In this document: piece after piece, positions 1 to 9,200 of the stretch
Position numbering within the stretch: position 1 is the first letter of the stretch
How the letters are laid out: every line of letters begins with the position of its first letter
From: CAKUIA01 sp044433115
Lineage (GTDB): Bacteria; Verrucomicrobiota; Verrucomicrobiia; Opitutales; Intestinicryptomonadaceae
DNA length: 64,000 nt
Direction: 5' to 3'
Assembly (NCBI GenBank): GCA_044433115.1
Contig: JAWXTY010000006.1
Location: 18,382-82,381, forward strand
The notes under the pieces: model-generated
The model's input: the letters and a program-made list of their open reading frames with translations, nothing else
What the model was told of the DNA's origin: nothing
Databases searched by the model: none
Made by a program: the position numbers and the translations under genes

Positions 1-853
1 TTACGAAGATTAATGATACAGGGTCAGCTTCTGCTGAGAACCAAGAACCACCATTGAAACCGAACCAGCCGAAGAACAATAAGAATACACCTAAAGTAGC
101 TGCTCCCATATTATGACCAGGGATAGCTTGAGCCTTGCCACCAATGTATTTACCAATACGTGGACCAACCATTATAGCACCTGCTAATGCTGCCCAACCG
201 CCAACTGCGTGTACGAATGTTGAACCTGCTAAGTCGTGGAAGCCTAGGTCTGATAACCAGCCACCGCCCCAGCCCCAAGAGCCGATAGTAGTGTAAACTA
301 AAGATACGAATATTGCAGAGAATGCCAAGAATGATGATAGTTTAATTCTTTCAGCAACTGCACCAGATACGATTGTAGCAGAAGTAGCACAGAACATAGC
401 TTGGAACATAAAGTCTGTTAGATATGTCCAGCAACCACCGTAATACTCAATTGCAACGTAATCTGCAGGGTGAGATATACCAAAACCAGCGAAGCCAAGT
501 ACGCCACCAATGATGTCAAAATCGCCAGGGTACATCAAGTTGAAGCCCATAATAGCGTAAGTTACAACACCGATTGCTACGATTGATACGTTCTTTGTTA
601 AAATGTTAACTGTGTTTTTAGCCCTTGTTAAGCCGATTTCAACCATCGCAAAACCTGGGTGCATTATGAATACTAATGCAGCTGAAATAAGTATCCAGAT
701 GTTGTTTATAGTAAACATCTCTTGGCTTATTGTTGCTTCTGCTGCCTCAGCTACTGCTTCTGTTGCAGCTACTGCTTCTTCAGCGGCTGCTGTTTGAGCA
801 AATATTGCCATACTTGCTACTATAAAACCGAATATTAATGATAATTTCTTCAT
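1..853 (-). CDS. amtB: Ammonium transporter AmtB (C-terminus cut by window edge)
   Basis: Inner-membrane ammonium channel. I translated the minus strand from the ATG at 853-851; the frame is open for 284 codons to the window edge, so the C-terminal part is missing. The N-terminus is a signal-like segment followed by an Ala/Glu-rich stretch, then many hydrophobic helices. Recognisable Amt motifs are HPGFAMVEIGL near the first core helix, the conserved GGCWTYLTDFMFQ region, and FHDLAGSTFVHAVGG, which carries the first histidine of the twin-His conduction pore. The glnK start lies upstream with only 19 bases between the genes, the usual glnK-amtB pair, so transcription probably comes from the sigma-54 promoter in front of glnK. 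Confidence 0.95.
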   Translation of the reverse strand, partial: MKKLSLIFGFIVASMAIFAQTAAAEEAVAATEAVAEAAEATISQEMFTINNIWILISAALVFIMHPGFAMVEIGLTRAKNTVNILTKNVSIVAIGVVTYAIMGFNLMYPGDFDIIGGVLGFAGFGISHPADYVAIEYYGGCWTYLTDFMFQAMFCATSATIVSGAVAERIKLSSFLAFSAIFVSLVYTTIGSWGWGGGWLSDLGFHDLAGSTFVHAVGGWAALAGAIMVGPRIGKYIGGKAQAIPGHNMGAATLGVFLLFFGWFGFNGGSWFSAEADPVSLIFV

Positions 854-872
854 TGTCTTATTTCTTTCTTTT

Positions 873-1214
873 TTAGCCTATAGCTTCATCGCCAGATTCT
901 TCTGTTCTGATACGAATGCAATCTAACATTTCCATAATGAAGATTTTGCCATCGCCAAACTTACCTAATTTTGCACCCTTGATGATTGACTTAACTGTCA
1001 AATCTAAGAATTCTTCAGTAACTGCTATTTCTAGACGTACTTTCTTTAGAAGATTAACTTCTATTTCAGTACCTCTATAGTTTTCGGTGTAACCCTTTTG
1101 ACGTCCACAACCAAGTGCGTTAGTAACAGACATCCTATGGACGTTGTTCTTGAATAACTCTTGCTTGACTGAAGTCAATTGCTCGGGCTTGATATATGCT
1201 ATTATTAGTTTCAT
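873..1214 (-). CDS. glnK: P-II nitrogen regulatory protein (GlnK/GlnB family)
   Basis: A 113-residue P-II trimer subunit, expected to bind ATP/ADP and 2-oxoglutarate and to gate the adjacent AmtB channel. It shows the family pattern: IKPEQL near the start, GRQKGYTENYRG leading into the T-loop, and GDGKIFIMEM before IRIRTEESGDEAI at the end, at normal family length. In the T-loop the residue aligning with E. coli Tyr51 (RGAEY) is Ile51 here (RGTEI), while Tyr46 is kept, so canonical uridylylation at Tyr51 should not occur. A weak AGGT-like ribosome site precedes the ATG. First gene of a glnK-amtB operon behind a sigma-54 promoter. Confidence 0.95.
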   Translation of the reverse strand: MKLIIAYIKPEQLTSVKQELFKNNVHRMSVTNALGCGRQKGYTENYRGTEIEVNLLKKVRLEIAVTEEFLDLTVKSIIKGAKLGKFGDGKIFIMEMLDCIRIRTEESGDEAIG

Positions 1215-1301
1215 AATTTTTTACCTGTCTTTCTGGGGCTTCTAAATTTAGTTTTTTATCAGCACCCCATATTTTAATGTTTAAGACTGCCTTTTTATTA
1301 A

Positions 1302-1316
1302 GCAATTAGCGTGCCA
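1302..1316 (-). promoter_or_regulatory. Sigma-54 (RpoN) promoter of glnK-amtB
   Basis: On the minus strand this reads TGGCACGCTAATTGC, which matches the -24/-12 consensus TGGCAC-N5-TTGC at every fixed position. It lies 88 bases upstream of the glnK ATG and points towards it. Sigma-54 control of glnK-amtB is well established in other bacteria, and a sigma-54 activator gene lies a few kb away (3276-4808). Confidence 0.88.
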
Positions 1317-1425
1317 GTTTTTTTAATAAAAAATCCCTTCTAATATTTAAGCCATCGAAAAGGCATATTTTCTGTTTTTGCCTATATATAAAAAAAATCC
1401 CCCTCCCAAAACCCTCAATAAACTA

Positions 1426-1437
1426 CACAAATTTGTG
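1426..1437. promoter_or_regulatory. Perfect palindrome, candidate activator-binding site
   Basis: CACAAATTTGTG is a perfect 12-base inverted repeat about 110 bases upstream of the sigma-54 promoter, the distance at which enhancer-binding proteins usually bind. The link to any protein is inference; only one copy was seen here. Confidence 0.35.
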
Positions 1438-1571
1438 CAAAATCTCCCAAAAACAACAATATTGTCGCTTTTATCCCCCAAAGTGCCACCCCCCCCCTAA
1501 AAGCTCCAATATAACAAACACTGCCAATTATTCCAACAGTTCAAACGGTGATTTTACAGATTTTTAGTTTT

Positions 1572-1745
1572 AGGGTGCTTCTGAAAATTAGCAGTTGATT
1601 ATTTTTGAATTTATTTTTAGGGCGTTTTTTTGTGTTTTTAAGGATAATAACAGAGTTATTTGACGAAAAAACACAGAAAAACGAACAAAAAGAAAACAAA
1701 AAGAACGACTGTTTATTTGAAAAACTAATTTTTAGAAGTGCCCTT
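1572..1745 (-). repeat. Dispersed inverted-repeat element, copy 1 (reverse orientation)
   Basis: About 174 bases bounded by imperfect inverted repeats (AGGGTGCTTCTGAAAATTAG on the left, complement of AAGGGCACTTCTAAAAATTAG on the right). Its reverse complement is nearly identical along its whole length to the copy at 54238-54407, including the central hairpin AATAAC-TCT-GTTATT. TTTA flanks it on both sides, a possible target duplication. It fills most of the non-coding space between the glnK promoter and the gene at 1833. It is the only copy in reverse orientation relative to the others. Confidence 0.85.
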
Positions 1746-1832
1746 TAGTATATAATTATTACTTTACATAGAAATTCTAAAGCGATTTTTAGAAATTCTC
1801 AAATTAATAACCAACAATGAAAGGTATACAAA

Positions 1833-2348
1833 ATGCACATAAACCCCTTAATTAATATCGTAATAGAAAGACATATCAACGTAAAAGGAAAATTCTTTAA
1901 GTATAAACTCGTCGGCAGAGCTTATGGCGACGAAAGCTATATCGTAAACGAAAGCCTAAAAGAAGCGTTTTGCTTAGTTTTAGATTCTTATATGTCTTTG
2001 AAAAATAAGGATGAAAATTCACTTAGAATTGCAACTGAAATCTCAGGGTCTTCCAATTATCAAACTCTCTTAAGCTCATTAGAAAGAGTTGGGCTTAAGA
2101 TTTTAGACAATGTATTAGTAATACTTAGAGAGAACTATCTCGACACAGAAAACGACAACGTACTTGCTAGCATTAATAAAGACGACAAGAAAACCTTTAC
2201 AGTTTACGACAACTTTTTTGACAAAGTGTGCTTTAAAGAAAATCGTGCAGGCATTTTTATTCACGAAATTGCTCACCTCTGCGATTTTGACGAAGAAGAC
2301 GAGATGAAAGAACTCGACTCAGCAGAATGTATAAAAAAATATCAATAA
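1833..2348 (+). CDS. Zincin-like (M35-type HExxH) small metallopeptidase-like protein
   Basis: A 171-residue protein without a signal peptide. Near the C-terminus it has AGIFIHEIAHLCDF (HExxH zinc motif), then acidic residues and LDSAECIKK. The same pattern (ILIHEVAHL...SDRE...NSAEAL) occurs in the protein at 45603-46304, and the two are clearly homologous at their C-terminal ends. The arrangement resembles Asp-zincins of the M35/deuterolysin type (HExxH, then an acidic third ligand, then an N-A-D/E-x motif). The frame ends just after SAECIKKYQ, earlier than its paralogue. The next frame, overlapping by 22 bases, is -1 relative to this one, and an A_AAA_AAA heptamer (2333-2339) sits in the overlap. 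Substrate unknown; toxin-like use is only a guess. Confidence 0.6.
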   Translation: MHINPLINIVIERHINVKGKFFKYKLVGRAYGDESYIVNESLKEAFCLVLDSYMSLKNKDENSLRIATEISGSSNYQTLLSSLERVGLKILDNVLVILRENYLDTENDNVLASINKDDKKTFTVYDNFFDKVCFKENRAGIFIHEIAHLCDFDEEDEMKELDSAECIKKYQ

Positions 2349-2512
2349 CCGCAGCAGATGAAACCGACACTCTCGGCAGAGATGGATTTAATATTCATGG
2401 AGGAGATGATCCTGGTTCTGCAGGCTGTATTGATTTAACAAAATATAACGATACTTTTATGCAAATTTTTAGAGCAACTAAAAAAGATTTGAAGTTAAAG
2501 GTTCAGTATTGA
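2327..2512 (+). pseudogene. C-terminal fragment of a DUF2778/Tlde1-like L,D-transpeptidase-fold domain
   Basis: 61 residues with the motif GRDGFNIHGG followed by PGSAGCIDL, which matches the catalytic His and Cys segment of DUF2778/Tlde1-like L,D-transpeptidase-fold proteins. The N-terminal half of such a domain (roughly 60-100 residues of beta strands) is absent. It overlaps the zincin gene by 22 bases in the -1 frame. It may be a remnant, a translationally coupled small protein, or the C-terminal part of a frameshift fusion made through the A7 run at 2333-2339. I cannot tell these apart from sequence alone. Confidence 0.45.
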
Positions 2513-2515
2513 TTT

Positions 2516-2815
2516 TTACGAGTTAACCCACTTGATAAAATCGTGGATGAAAGGAAATGTTATTGGGATAATACATAAGCTAATTAGAGCAAAAATCTTA
2601 TTTTTAAATATTAATGATACGAAACTCGATGATATTATGCTGCAAAGTATTGCTCGGCAAGATCTTCCTTCTAGCTTGCCTTCTCCATAGATGAGTATTT
2701 TAAATGTGCTATCTATTAAAAGATGCTTAAAAATAAAAAACATAAACAAGGCAAACAAAGCCCAATATAAGACTTCGCAAGTTTTGTAGGCAATTTTTTT
2801 GTAATTTATTTCCAT
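2516..2815 (-). CDS. Small hypothetical membrane protein
   Basis: 99 residues from the ATG at 2815. Two or three hydrophobic segments (around LYWALFALFMFFIF, IFALISLCIIPITFPF) suggest an inner-membrane protein. An upstream in-frame ATG at 2854 exists, but those codons lie inside the repeat element starting at 2818, so 2815 is the better start. No family recognised. It converges with the zincin locus, leaving 3 bases between them. Confidence 0.5.
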   Translation of the reverse strand: MEINYKKIAYKTCEVLYWALFALFMFFIFKHLLIDSTFKILIYGEGKLEGRSCRAILCSIISSSFVSLIFKNKIFALISLCIIPITFPFIHDFIKWVNS

Positions 2816-2817
2816 AG

Positions 2818-3182
2818 AGGTGAGTTCTAAAAATTGGTTTTTATTAGCAAGCAAAAACTTTGTTTTTGCACTAAGATAAGCTACAATTGCTCTTTTTAGC
2901 CTATTTTTGCTTAAATTTCCTTGTTTTTACCTTAAATAATTGCATTATTGAACTCGCATCTAAAGATGTCTCGCCTTTCAGGTATTTGCTAACGCAAATA
3001 TTCTACCCCTGAAGGTGTTCGCCTTAAAAAACAAGGAAATTACGCTAAAAATATTGACTCAAGGCTTATAAAGCCCTTTTCGCCCATTCGCTATCGCTCA
3101 GGGTCATTGCTAAAGCAATGCTCCTACGCCCTTGCGGTTGTAGCCTTAAAAATAGCTAATTGCCAATTTTTAGAACTCACCT
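2818..3182 (+). repeat. Dispersed inverted-repeat element, copy 2 (long form, about 365 bp)
   Basis: Starts AGGTGAGTTCTAAAAATTGG and ends with the complement, CCAATTTTTAGAACTCACCT. Inside are GCAAAAAC-TTT-GTTTTTGC, a longer stem (ATAAGCTA/TAGCCTAT), the central hairpin AATAAT-TGC-ATTATT, and an expanded middle with further small hairpins: CATCT-AA-AGATG, TATTTGC-TAAC-GCAAATA and CATTGC-TAAA-GCAATG, each followed by a pyrimidine-rich CTCGCC or CTACGCC spacer. The left end stops 2 bases before the start codon of the gene at 2815. Confidence 0.9.
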
Positions 3183-3223
3183 AGAATAACAACTAAAGTA
3201 TAAAATTTCTTAGTCAAACAAAA

Positions 3224-3255
3224 AAAAGAGACAGGCGTTTTTGCTTGTCTCTTTT
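3224..3255 (-). terminator. Rho-independent terminator of the gltB-gltD-activator operon
   Basis: A 10-bp stem (AAAAGAGACA / TGTCTCTTTT) with a 12-base loop and flanking A/T tracts lies 20 bases past the stop of the minus-strand activator gene. Confidence 0.85.
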
Positions 3256-3275
3256 GGGTTAAATTTGTTTTGGCT

Positions 3276-4808
3276 CTAGGCTTTGTATAGGTCGGCGTTG
3301 ATGTTGAGCTTTTTCATCTTATATAAGATTATCCTTGGGGTAGTCTTTAGGTAAGATGCGGCTGCTGTCGCTTTGCCTTTATTTGCCTTTAGGGCTTCGA
3401 TTATCAATTCCTTTTCGAAGTTGCCTACAAGAGTTTCATAATTAGAGTCGCCTTTAGTTTCGTCTACTATAAATGTACTTGTAGATTGTGCTGTTTGTAA
3501 GGATACTGGCAAATTGTAGTTATTAATCACTGAGTCTGATGTATTCAACACAGCGTATTCTATACAATTTTCCAATTCTCTAACATTACCAGGCCAATAA
3601 TACGAATTAAGCATATTTATTGCAGGTGTAGAAATCCTTGTAACATTCTTTCCGTGAAAAGAATTATATTTTTCTAAGAAGTATTGAGCGAGTAAAATTA
3701 TGTCAGTCTTTCTGTTGCGAAGGGCAGGCATATAGATAGGAAATACGCTAAACCTGTAGTATAAGTCCTCTCTAAACTTTTCAGTCTTAATCATATCTTC
3801 CAAGTTTCTACTTGTAGCTGTGATAATTCTTACGTCAGCTTTATACTCTGTGCCTCCACCAACTCTATAATAAGTTTTTTCTTGTAAAAAACGCAATAGC
3901 TTAAGTTGCATAAACATACTTAAATCACCAATTTCGTCTAAGAATAAAGTACCAGTATTAGCCAATTCAACCAAGCCAACTTTCCTATTTACTGCTCCAG
4001 TAAAAGCTCCCTTTTCGTGTCCAAAAAGTTCACTCTCTATAAGCCCCTCAGGAATAGCTGCACAGTTTATCGCCACAAAAGGTTTGTCCTTGCGAGTACT
4101 CGCCGATTGTATAGCCTTTGCCACCAACTCCTTACCAGTGCCAGATTCGCCCCTAATCAAAACAGTAGCCTGCGAAGAGGCAACCTTATTTATCATAGAG
4201 TAAACAGTCTTCATAGAGTTACAATTGCCTATGATATTATTAGGACGCAACTTGTTTTCCAACTCAGATTGCAATCTCTTATTTTCGGCAATTAACTTTT
4301 CTTTTTCGTTAATTTCTGTTAGTGCAGAATAAACAGCTTCGGCAGTGATATTAGAAATTAGTTCAAGCAAGTGCAAGTCGTCTCTAAGATTTACCCCATC
4401 GCCAAGCTTTCTATCCATACTAAGCGTGCCTATAACCTCTTCTTTATATATGATAGGTACACATATAAAAGCTAGGTTTTTCTCTCCTACACGAGCTTTA
4501 GTTCTATGTAGAAATTCACGCTCTAAAGATATATCTTCAATAACTCTAGCTTTGCCCTCTTGAGCAACTTTGCCAGTTATACCTTCGCCTATTCTATACA
4601 TACCTCTTTCGATTTCGCTAGGATTTAAACCTTGCGAAGCTTCAATGACAAGCATATCGCCTTCTCTCAAGGTTAAAGTTCCCCTATCTAAACCCATTTC
4701 TACGTGTAGAATTTGCAATAGCTCCTTTAGCATTTGAGACACTGATGTCCTACGTGCTATAAGGTGGCTAATTTTATTTAAGATAGCTATGTTTAGGTCT
4801 AAGCTCAT
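3276..4808 (-). CDS. Sigma-54-dependent activator with GAF sensor (NifA/NtrC-like)
   Basis: A 510-residue enhancer-binding protein. Residues about 20-165 form a GAF domain; the AAA+ domain follows with Walker A GESGTGKE (220-227), the sigma-54 contact loop GAFTGA (267-272), Walker B GTLFLDEIGDL (Asp291-Glu292) and the arginine-finger segment KFREDLYYRF. The C-terminus (ELIIEALKANKGKATAAA...) is a Fis-type helix-turn-helix. Every catalytic motif is intact, so it should activate sigma-54 RNA polymerase. Its ATG lies 1 base after the gltD stop (TAATATG), making it the last gene of a gltB-gltD operon. Control of nitrogen assimilation, perhaps of the glnK promoter at 1302, is likely. It resembles NifA, but no nif genes are present. 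Confidence 0.93.
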   Translation of the reverse strand: MSLDLNIAILNKISHLIARRTSVSQMLKELLQILHVEMGLDRGTLTLREGDMLVIEASQGLNPSEIERGMYRIGEGITGKVAQEGKARVIEDISLEREFLHRTKARVGEKNLAFICVPIIYKEEVIGTLSMDRKLGDGVNLRDDLHLLELISNITAEAVYSALTEINEKEKLIAENKRLQSELENKLRPNNIIGNCNSMKTVYSMINKVASSQATVLIRGESGTGKELVAKAIQSASTRKDKPFVAINCAAIPEGLIESELFGHEKGAFTGAVNRKVGLVELANTGTLFLDEIGDLSMFMQLKLLRFLQEKTYYRVGGGTEYKADVRIITATSRNLEDMIKTEKFREDLYYRFSVFPIYMPALRNRKTDIILLAQYFLEKYNSFHGKNVTRISTPAINMLNSYYWPGNVRELENCIEYAVLNTSDSVINNYNLPVSLQTAQSTSTFIVDETKGDSNYETLVGNFEKELIIEALKANKGKATAAASYLKTTPRIILYKMKKLNINADLYKA

Positions 4809-4809
4809 A

Positions 4810-6210
4810 TTATGAATTTCTTAAGAAAGTGTCGATTTCCTTTACGGTATCCTTTGCCATTGCTATAGCTCTTACAACTAGAGAAGCTCCACTAGCACAG
4901 TCGCCACAGCTAAATACTTTAGCGTTTTGGCTGCCTGCAATAGCACCTCTTTGGCTTAGGTTTACGCTTAATTCTTCTATTAATTTTGGAGAAGCTACTG
5001 ATACAAAGCCCATACTCAATAGGACTAAATCTGCCTCTATTTCAAATTCAGAGTTTGCAACTTCTTCAAACTTAGATGGCATAGATGTTTCGTTTACGCC
5101 CCAATCAACTTTGCTTGCAACTAATTTAGCAACATTGCCATCTTTGTCTGCAACAAATTTCTTAGAAGAAACGTCCCACATTCTAGTGCCACCTTCTTTA
5201 TGAGAAGATGATGTACGCTTCTTGTATTCCCATTGAGGCCAAGGTGTAGCGGTATGTCTTTCAACAGGAGGTTCAGGCATAATCTCTATTTGTACAACTT
5301 CAGTTGCACCTTGCCTTAGGGCTGTACCCATACAGTCAGAGCCAGTGTCGCCGCCGCCAATTACTAGAACCTTTTTGCCTTTAGCATCAATTTCCAAAGT
5401 CTTATTCTCTCCAGAATTGAACTTCAACTGCGACCTCAAATAATCGAGTGCAAAGTGAATATTTTTAAAATCTCTGCCTTCTATCTTCAAGTCTCTAGGA
5501 ACTTCGCAACCTATGCACAAGCAAATTGCATCGAACTTCTTGTTGATATAATTAGCAGAAATATCCTTGCCAATTTCAACACTAAATTCAAATACCACAC
5601 CAGCTTGTCTCATTAGGTCTATACGACGTTCAACGATGTGCTTTTCTAGCTTAAAGTCAGGTATACCATATCTCAACAAGCCACCTGCACTAAGAGCCTT
5701 TTCAAAGACTACCACATTATAGCCCATTCCATTTAAGTAGTGAGCTGCAGCTAAGCCTGAGGGACCCGCTCCAATGACTGCAACTGTTTTAGAGCTGCGA
5801 GTCTTAGGAGTCAATGGCTTAACCAAGCCAGCCTTAAATGCTTCTTCAATAACCAAATATTCTAGTTGCTTTACGTTAACTGGTTTAGATGGCAAGTTTG
5901 CACAACAAGCTGACTCGCAAAGAGCAGGGCATATCCTTGACGTAAATTCAGGGAAAGGCGACTCTTGGCTTAGCAAATTGTAGGCATATTCCATTGCATC
6001 TACAGTAACTGCTCTATTTATTTCTGGTATATAATTGCCAAGTGGGCAACCTGCACTATGACAAAATGGTATTCCACATTCCATACAGCGTAGGGCTTGA
6101 TTTAGCATTTCTTCTTTATCAGCACGTACTTCAACGTCTTTAAAGTCCTTAAGTCTATTGTCTCTGTATTGAGCTTCTCTTCTATCTATAGTTAAAAATT
6201 CTTTAGCCAT
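4810..6210 (-). CDS. gltD: Glutamate synthase (NADPH) small subunit
   Basis: 466 residues, normal family length. It passes electrons from NADPH through FAD and Fe-S centres to the large subunit for glutamate formation from glutamine and 2-oxoglutarate. The N-terminal cysteine pattern CMECGIPFCHSAGCPLGN binds Fe-S clusters, a second set lies at CPALCESACC, the FAD dinucleotide fold is GAGPSGLAAAHYL, the NADPH fold is GGGDTGSDCMGTALRQG, and the late GDCASGASLVVRAI motif completes the flavoprotein. It lies 28 bases after gltB and 1 base before the sigma-54 activator, in one minus-strand operon. Confidence 0.97.
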   Translation of the reverse strand: MAKEFLTIDRREAQYRDNRLKDFKDVEVRADKEEMLNQALRCMECGIPFCHSAGCPLGNYIPEINRAVTVDAMEYAYNLLSQESPFPEFTSRICPALCESACCANLPSKPVNVKQLEYLVIEEAFKAGLVKPLTPKTRSSKTVAVIGAGPSGLAAAHYLNGMGYNVVVFEKALSAGGLLRYGIPDFKLEKHIVERRIDLMRQAGVVFEFSVEIGKDISANYINKKFDAICLCIGCEVPRDLKIEGRDFKNIHFALDYLRSQLKFNSGENKTLEIDAKGKKVLVIGGGDTGSDCMGTALRQGATEVVQIEIMPEPPVERHTATPWPQWEYKKRTSSSHKEGGTRMWDVSSKKFVADKDGNVAKLVASKVDWGVNETSMPSKFEEVANSEFEIEADLVLLSMGFVSVASPKLIEELSVNLSQRGAIAGSQNAKVFSCGDCASGASLVVRAIAMAKDTVKEIDTFLRNS

Positions 6211-6238
6211 TTTCTTATATATTAAGTTTTATTAGTGA

Positions 6239-9200
6239 TTATGCTTCTTCGCTTGCCAATCTTGCCAAAGCTTTTCTGTATTCAACTGGGAATACCTTGA
6301 CAAACTTAGGTAGAGCATTTGACCAATCGTCTAAAATTTCCTTAGCGATTTCACTAGAAGTTAAGTTATAATGAGCTTCGATTGCTTGCTTTAACTCAGC
6401 TTCGTCCTCAGAACCAGCTATAACTGTGTCTAAGTCGACGCTTTGTAGATTACAACGCATATCAAAGTCGCTAGTAGCATCGTATACATAAGCTAAGCCA
6501 CCTGTCATACCAGCTGCAAAGTTGAAACCAGTTTCGCCAAGTACAAACACTCGTCCACCAGTCATATACTCACAGCAGTGGTCGCCAACGCCTTCAGTTA
6601 CGATATAAGCACCACTATTTCTAATAGCAAATCTTTCGCCTGCTAGACCATTGATGAATATACTGCCACCTGTAGCACCATAGGCAATAACGTTACCTGC
6701 AATACTATTTTCGCTTGCTTTAAATGTCGCTTGTTTAGGTGCTTTAATTACAATCTTACCACCAGATAACGACTTTCCTATAAAGTCATTAGTCTCACCT
6801 TCAATATTAAATGTAATACCCTTAGATAAGAATGAGCCAAAGCTTTGACCTGCAGTACCTTTGAAGTTCACTGTAATAGTGTCTTCAGGTAAGCCTTCAC
6901 TGCCGTATTTTTTCGCAATAACACCACTTAGCATTGTGCCAACGCTTCTGTCGTAGTTATGTAGGTCTAAGTCTACAGTCTTCTTTGTCTTGTTTTCTAT
7001 AGAGTCTGCAAATATTTCTATTAGCTTGTTATCGAATGCTTCAGGTATTTCTCTTGGAGCTAAACCACTGCTATGAACAGCGTAATTAGTGCCTTCTACT
7101 CTTTCGAATATCTTAGAAAAATCTAAGTTCTTTGACTTCCAGAAATCTAGGGCAACGTTCTTTTCTAATAAATCACTTCTGCCTACTGCTTCGTCTAAAG
7201 ATTTTAAACCTAAGCTCGCTAGAATTTCTCTAACTTCTTCAGATAAGTACGTTAAGAAATTAATCACGTGTTGAGGCTCACCCTTAAAGCATTTACGCAA
7301 TTGTGGGTCTTGAGTTGCAACACCAACTGGGCAAGAATTCTTATGACATACTCTCATCATCACGCAACCTAAAGTTACCAATAATGTAGTTGCAAAACCA
7401 AATTCTTCAGCCCCTAATAAAGCACCTATAATAACGTCTCTACCAGTCTTAATTTGTCCATCAACTTGTACTTTAATCTTGCTTCTTAAGTTATTCAAGC
7501 AAAGTGTTTGATGTGTTTCAGCCAAGCCCAATTCCCAAGGAGCACCTGCGTGCTTGATACTTGTTAATGGAGATGCCCCTGTGCCACCATCGTGTCCACT
7601 AATTAGAACTAAGTCAGCCTTACCCTTTGCAACACCTGCTGCAACTGTACCTACACCAACTTCAGATACCAACTTTACAGATACTCTCGCATCTAAATTA
7701 GAATTTCTCAAGTCGTAGATTAATTGTGCTAAGTCCTCAATAGAGTAAATGTCGTGGTGAGGAGGAGGCGAAATCAAAGTAACGCCTGGCATAGAGTGCC
7801 TTATTCTTGCAACTACCTTGTCAATCTTGTGTCCAGGGAGCTGACCACCTTCACCAGGTTTTGCACCTTGGGCTACCTTAATTTGCAATTCCTTTGCATT
7901 TGCCAAGTATTCAGCTGTAACGCCAAATCTACCACTTGCAATTTGCTTGATTGCAGAAGATTTTTCTGTATCAAATCTTGCAGGGTCTTCGCCGCCTTCG
8001 CCACTATTGCTCATACCACCAATTCTGTTCATTGCGATAGCGATAGTTTCGTGAGCTTCAGGGCTAATAGAGCCAAAACTCATTGCTCCAGATACAAATC
8101 TCTTTAAGATATTTTCAACTGGCTCAACTTCTTCTAAAGCGATAGGAGTTGTTTCCTTGAACTTAAATAGACCTCTAATAGTGCAGAGCTTTTCAGATTG
8201 GTCGTTAATATGCTGAGCATATTGCTTGTATAAATCTGGGTTAGAAGTACGTACAGAGCGTTGCAACAAGCTAATAGTTTGAGGAGTCCACAAGTGGTTT
8301 TCGCCCTTCTTATTAAACTTATATTTACCCTTGTTTTCTAGCAAGTTTTCTTCGCCAAAAATAGGGTAATGTGCTTGCTTGTAACGCATTAAAGCTTCTT
8401 GAGTAACTTCTTCAATGCCAATGCCACCTATGCGAGATGCAGTGCCTTTAAAGTATGCTTGAACAAATTCGTCCTTTAAACCTATAGCTTCAAATACTTG
8501 AGCTTGTCTATAACTTCTCAAAGTAGAAATACCCATCTTAGACATAACCTTTAATAAGCCCTTACAAGATGCTTTTACGTAATTTTCTACAGCTCTTGCA
8601 GGATCTATTTCAAGATTTTCCCTCTCGATTAAATCTACAACACTCTCTAGTGCTAAATATGGGTTAATTGCAGTAGCACCATAGCCCAATAACAATGCAA
8701 AGTGCATAATTTCTCTAGCTTCGCCTGTTTCTGCAACGATACCAGCGTGTGTACGCATACTGTGCTTTGACAAATAAGCATTTACTGCAGATACTGCCAA
8801 TAACATAGGTATAGGAGCGTATCCATAATCTAAATTCTTATCGCTAATGATGATTACGCTCTTGTTGTCCTTAACAGCTGCCAATGCTTCTTCGCAAAGT
8901 TTTTCTAGTGCCTTATCCATACCAACATTGCCTGCTTGTGCAGAGAATTGTGCAGTGATTACTGCAGATTGGAATGTAGGAATTTTAGAGTTCTTCAAGC
9001 AAGATATATCGCTATTAGTCAATATAGGGTGAGGTAGCTTCAACAAGTGAGCAAGCTTTGGATTTTCATCTAAAGAATTACCTTGATTGCCTATATAAGT
9101 CATCAAAGACATAACCAACTCTTCTCTAATAGGGTCAATTGGTGGATTTGTAACTTGGGCAAATAATTGCTTAAAATAGTCGTATAAAAGCTGAGACTTA

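Noticed and set aside
603..797. Plus-strand frame of 64 codons near the window start
   Set aside because: It is antisense to the well-supported amtB gene and shows no own features.
2816..2854. Extended N-terminus for the small membrane protein at 2516-2815
   Set aside because: The extra codons come from the adjoining repeat element; similar peptide appears upstream of unrelated genes that border the same repeat.
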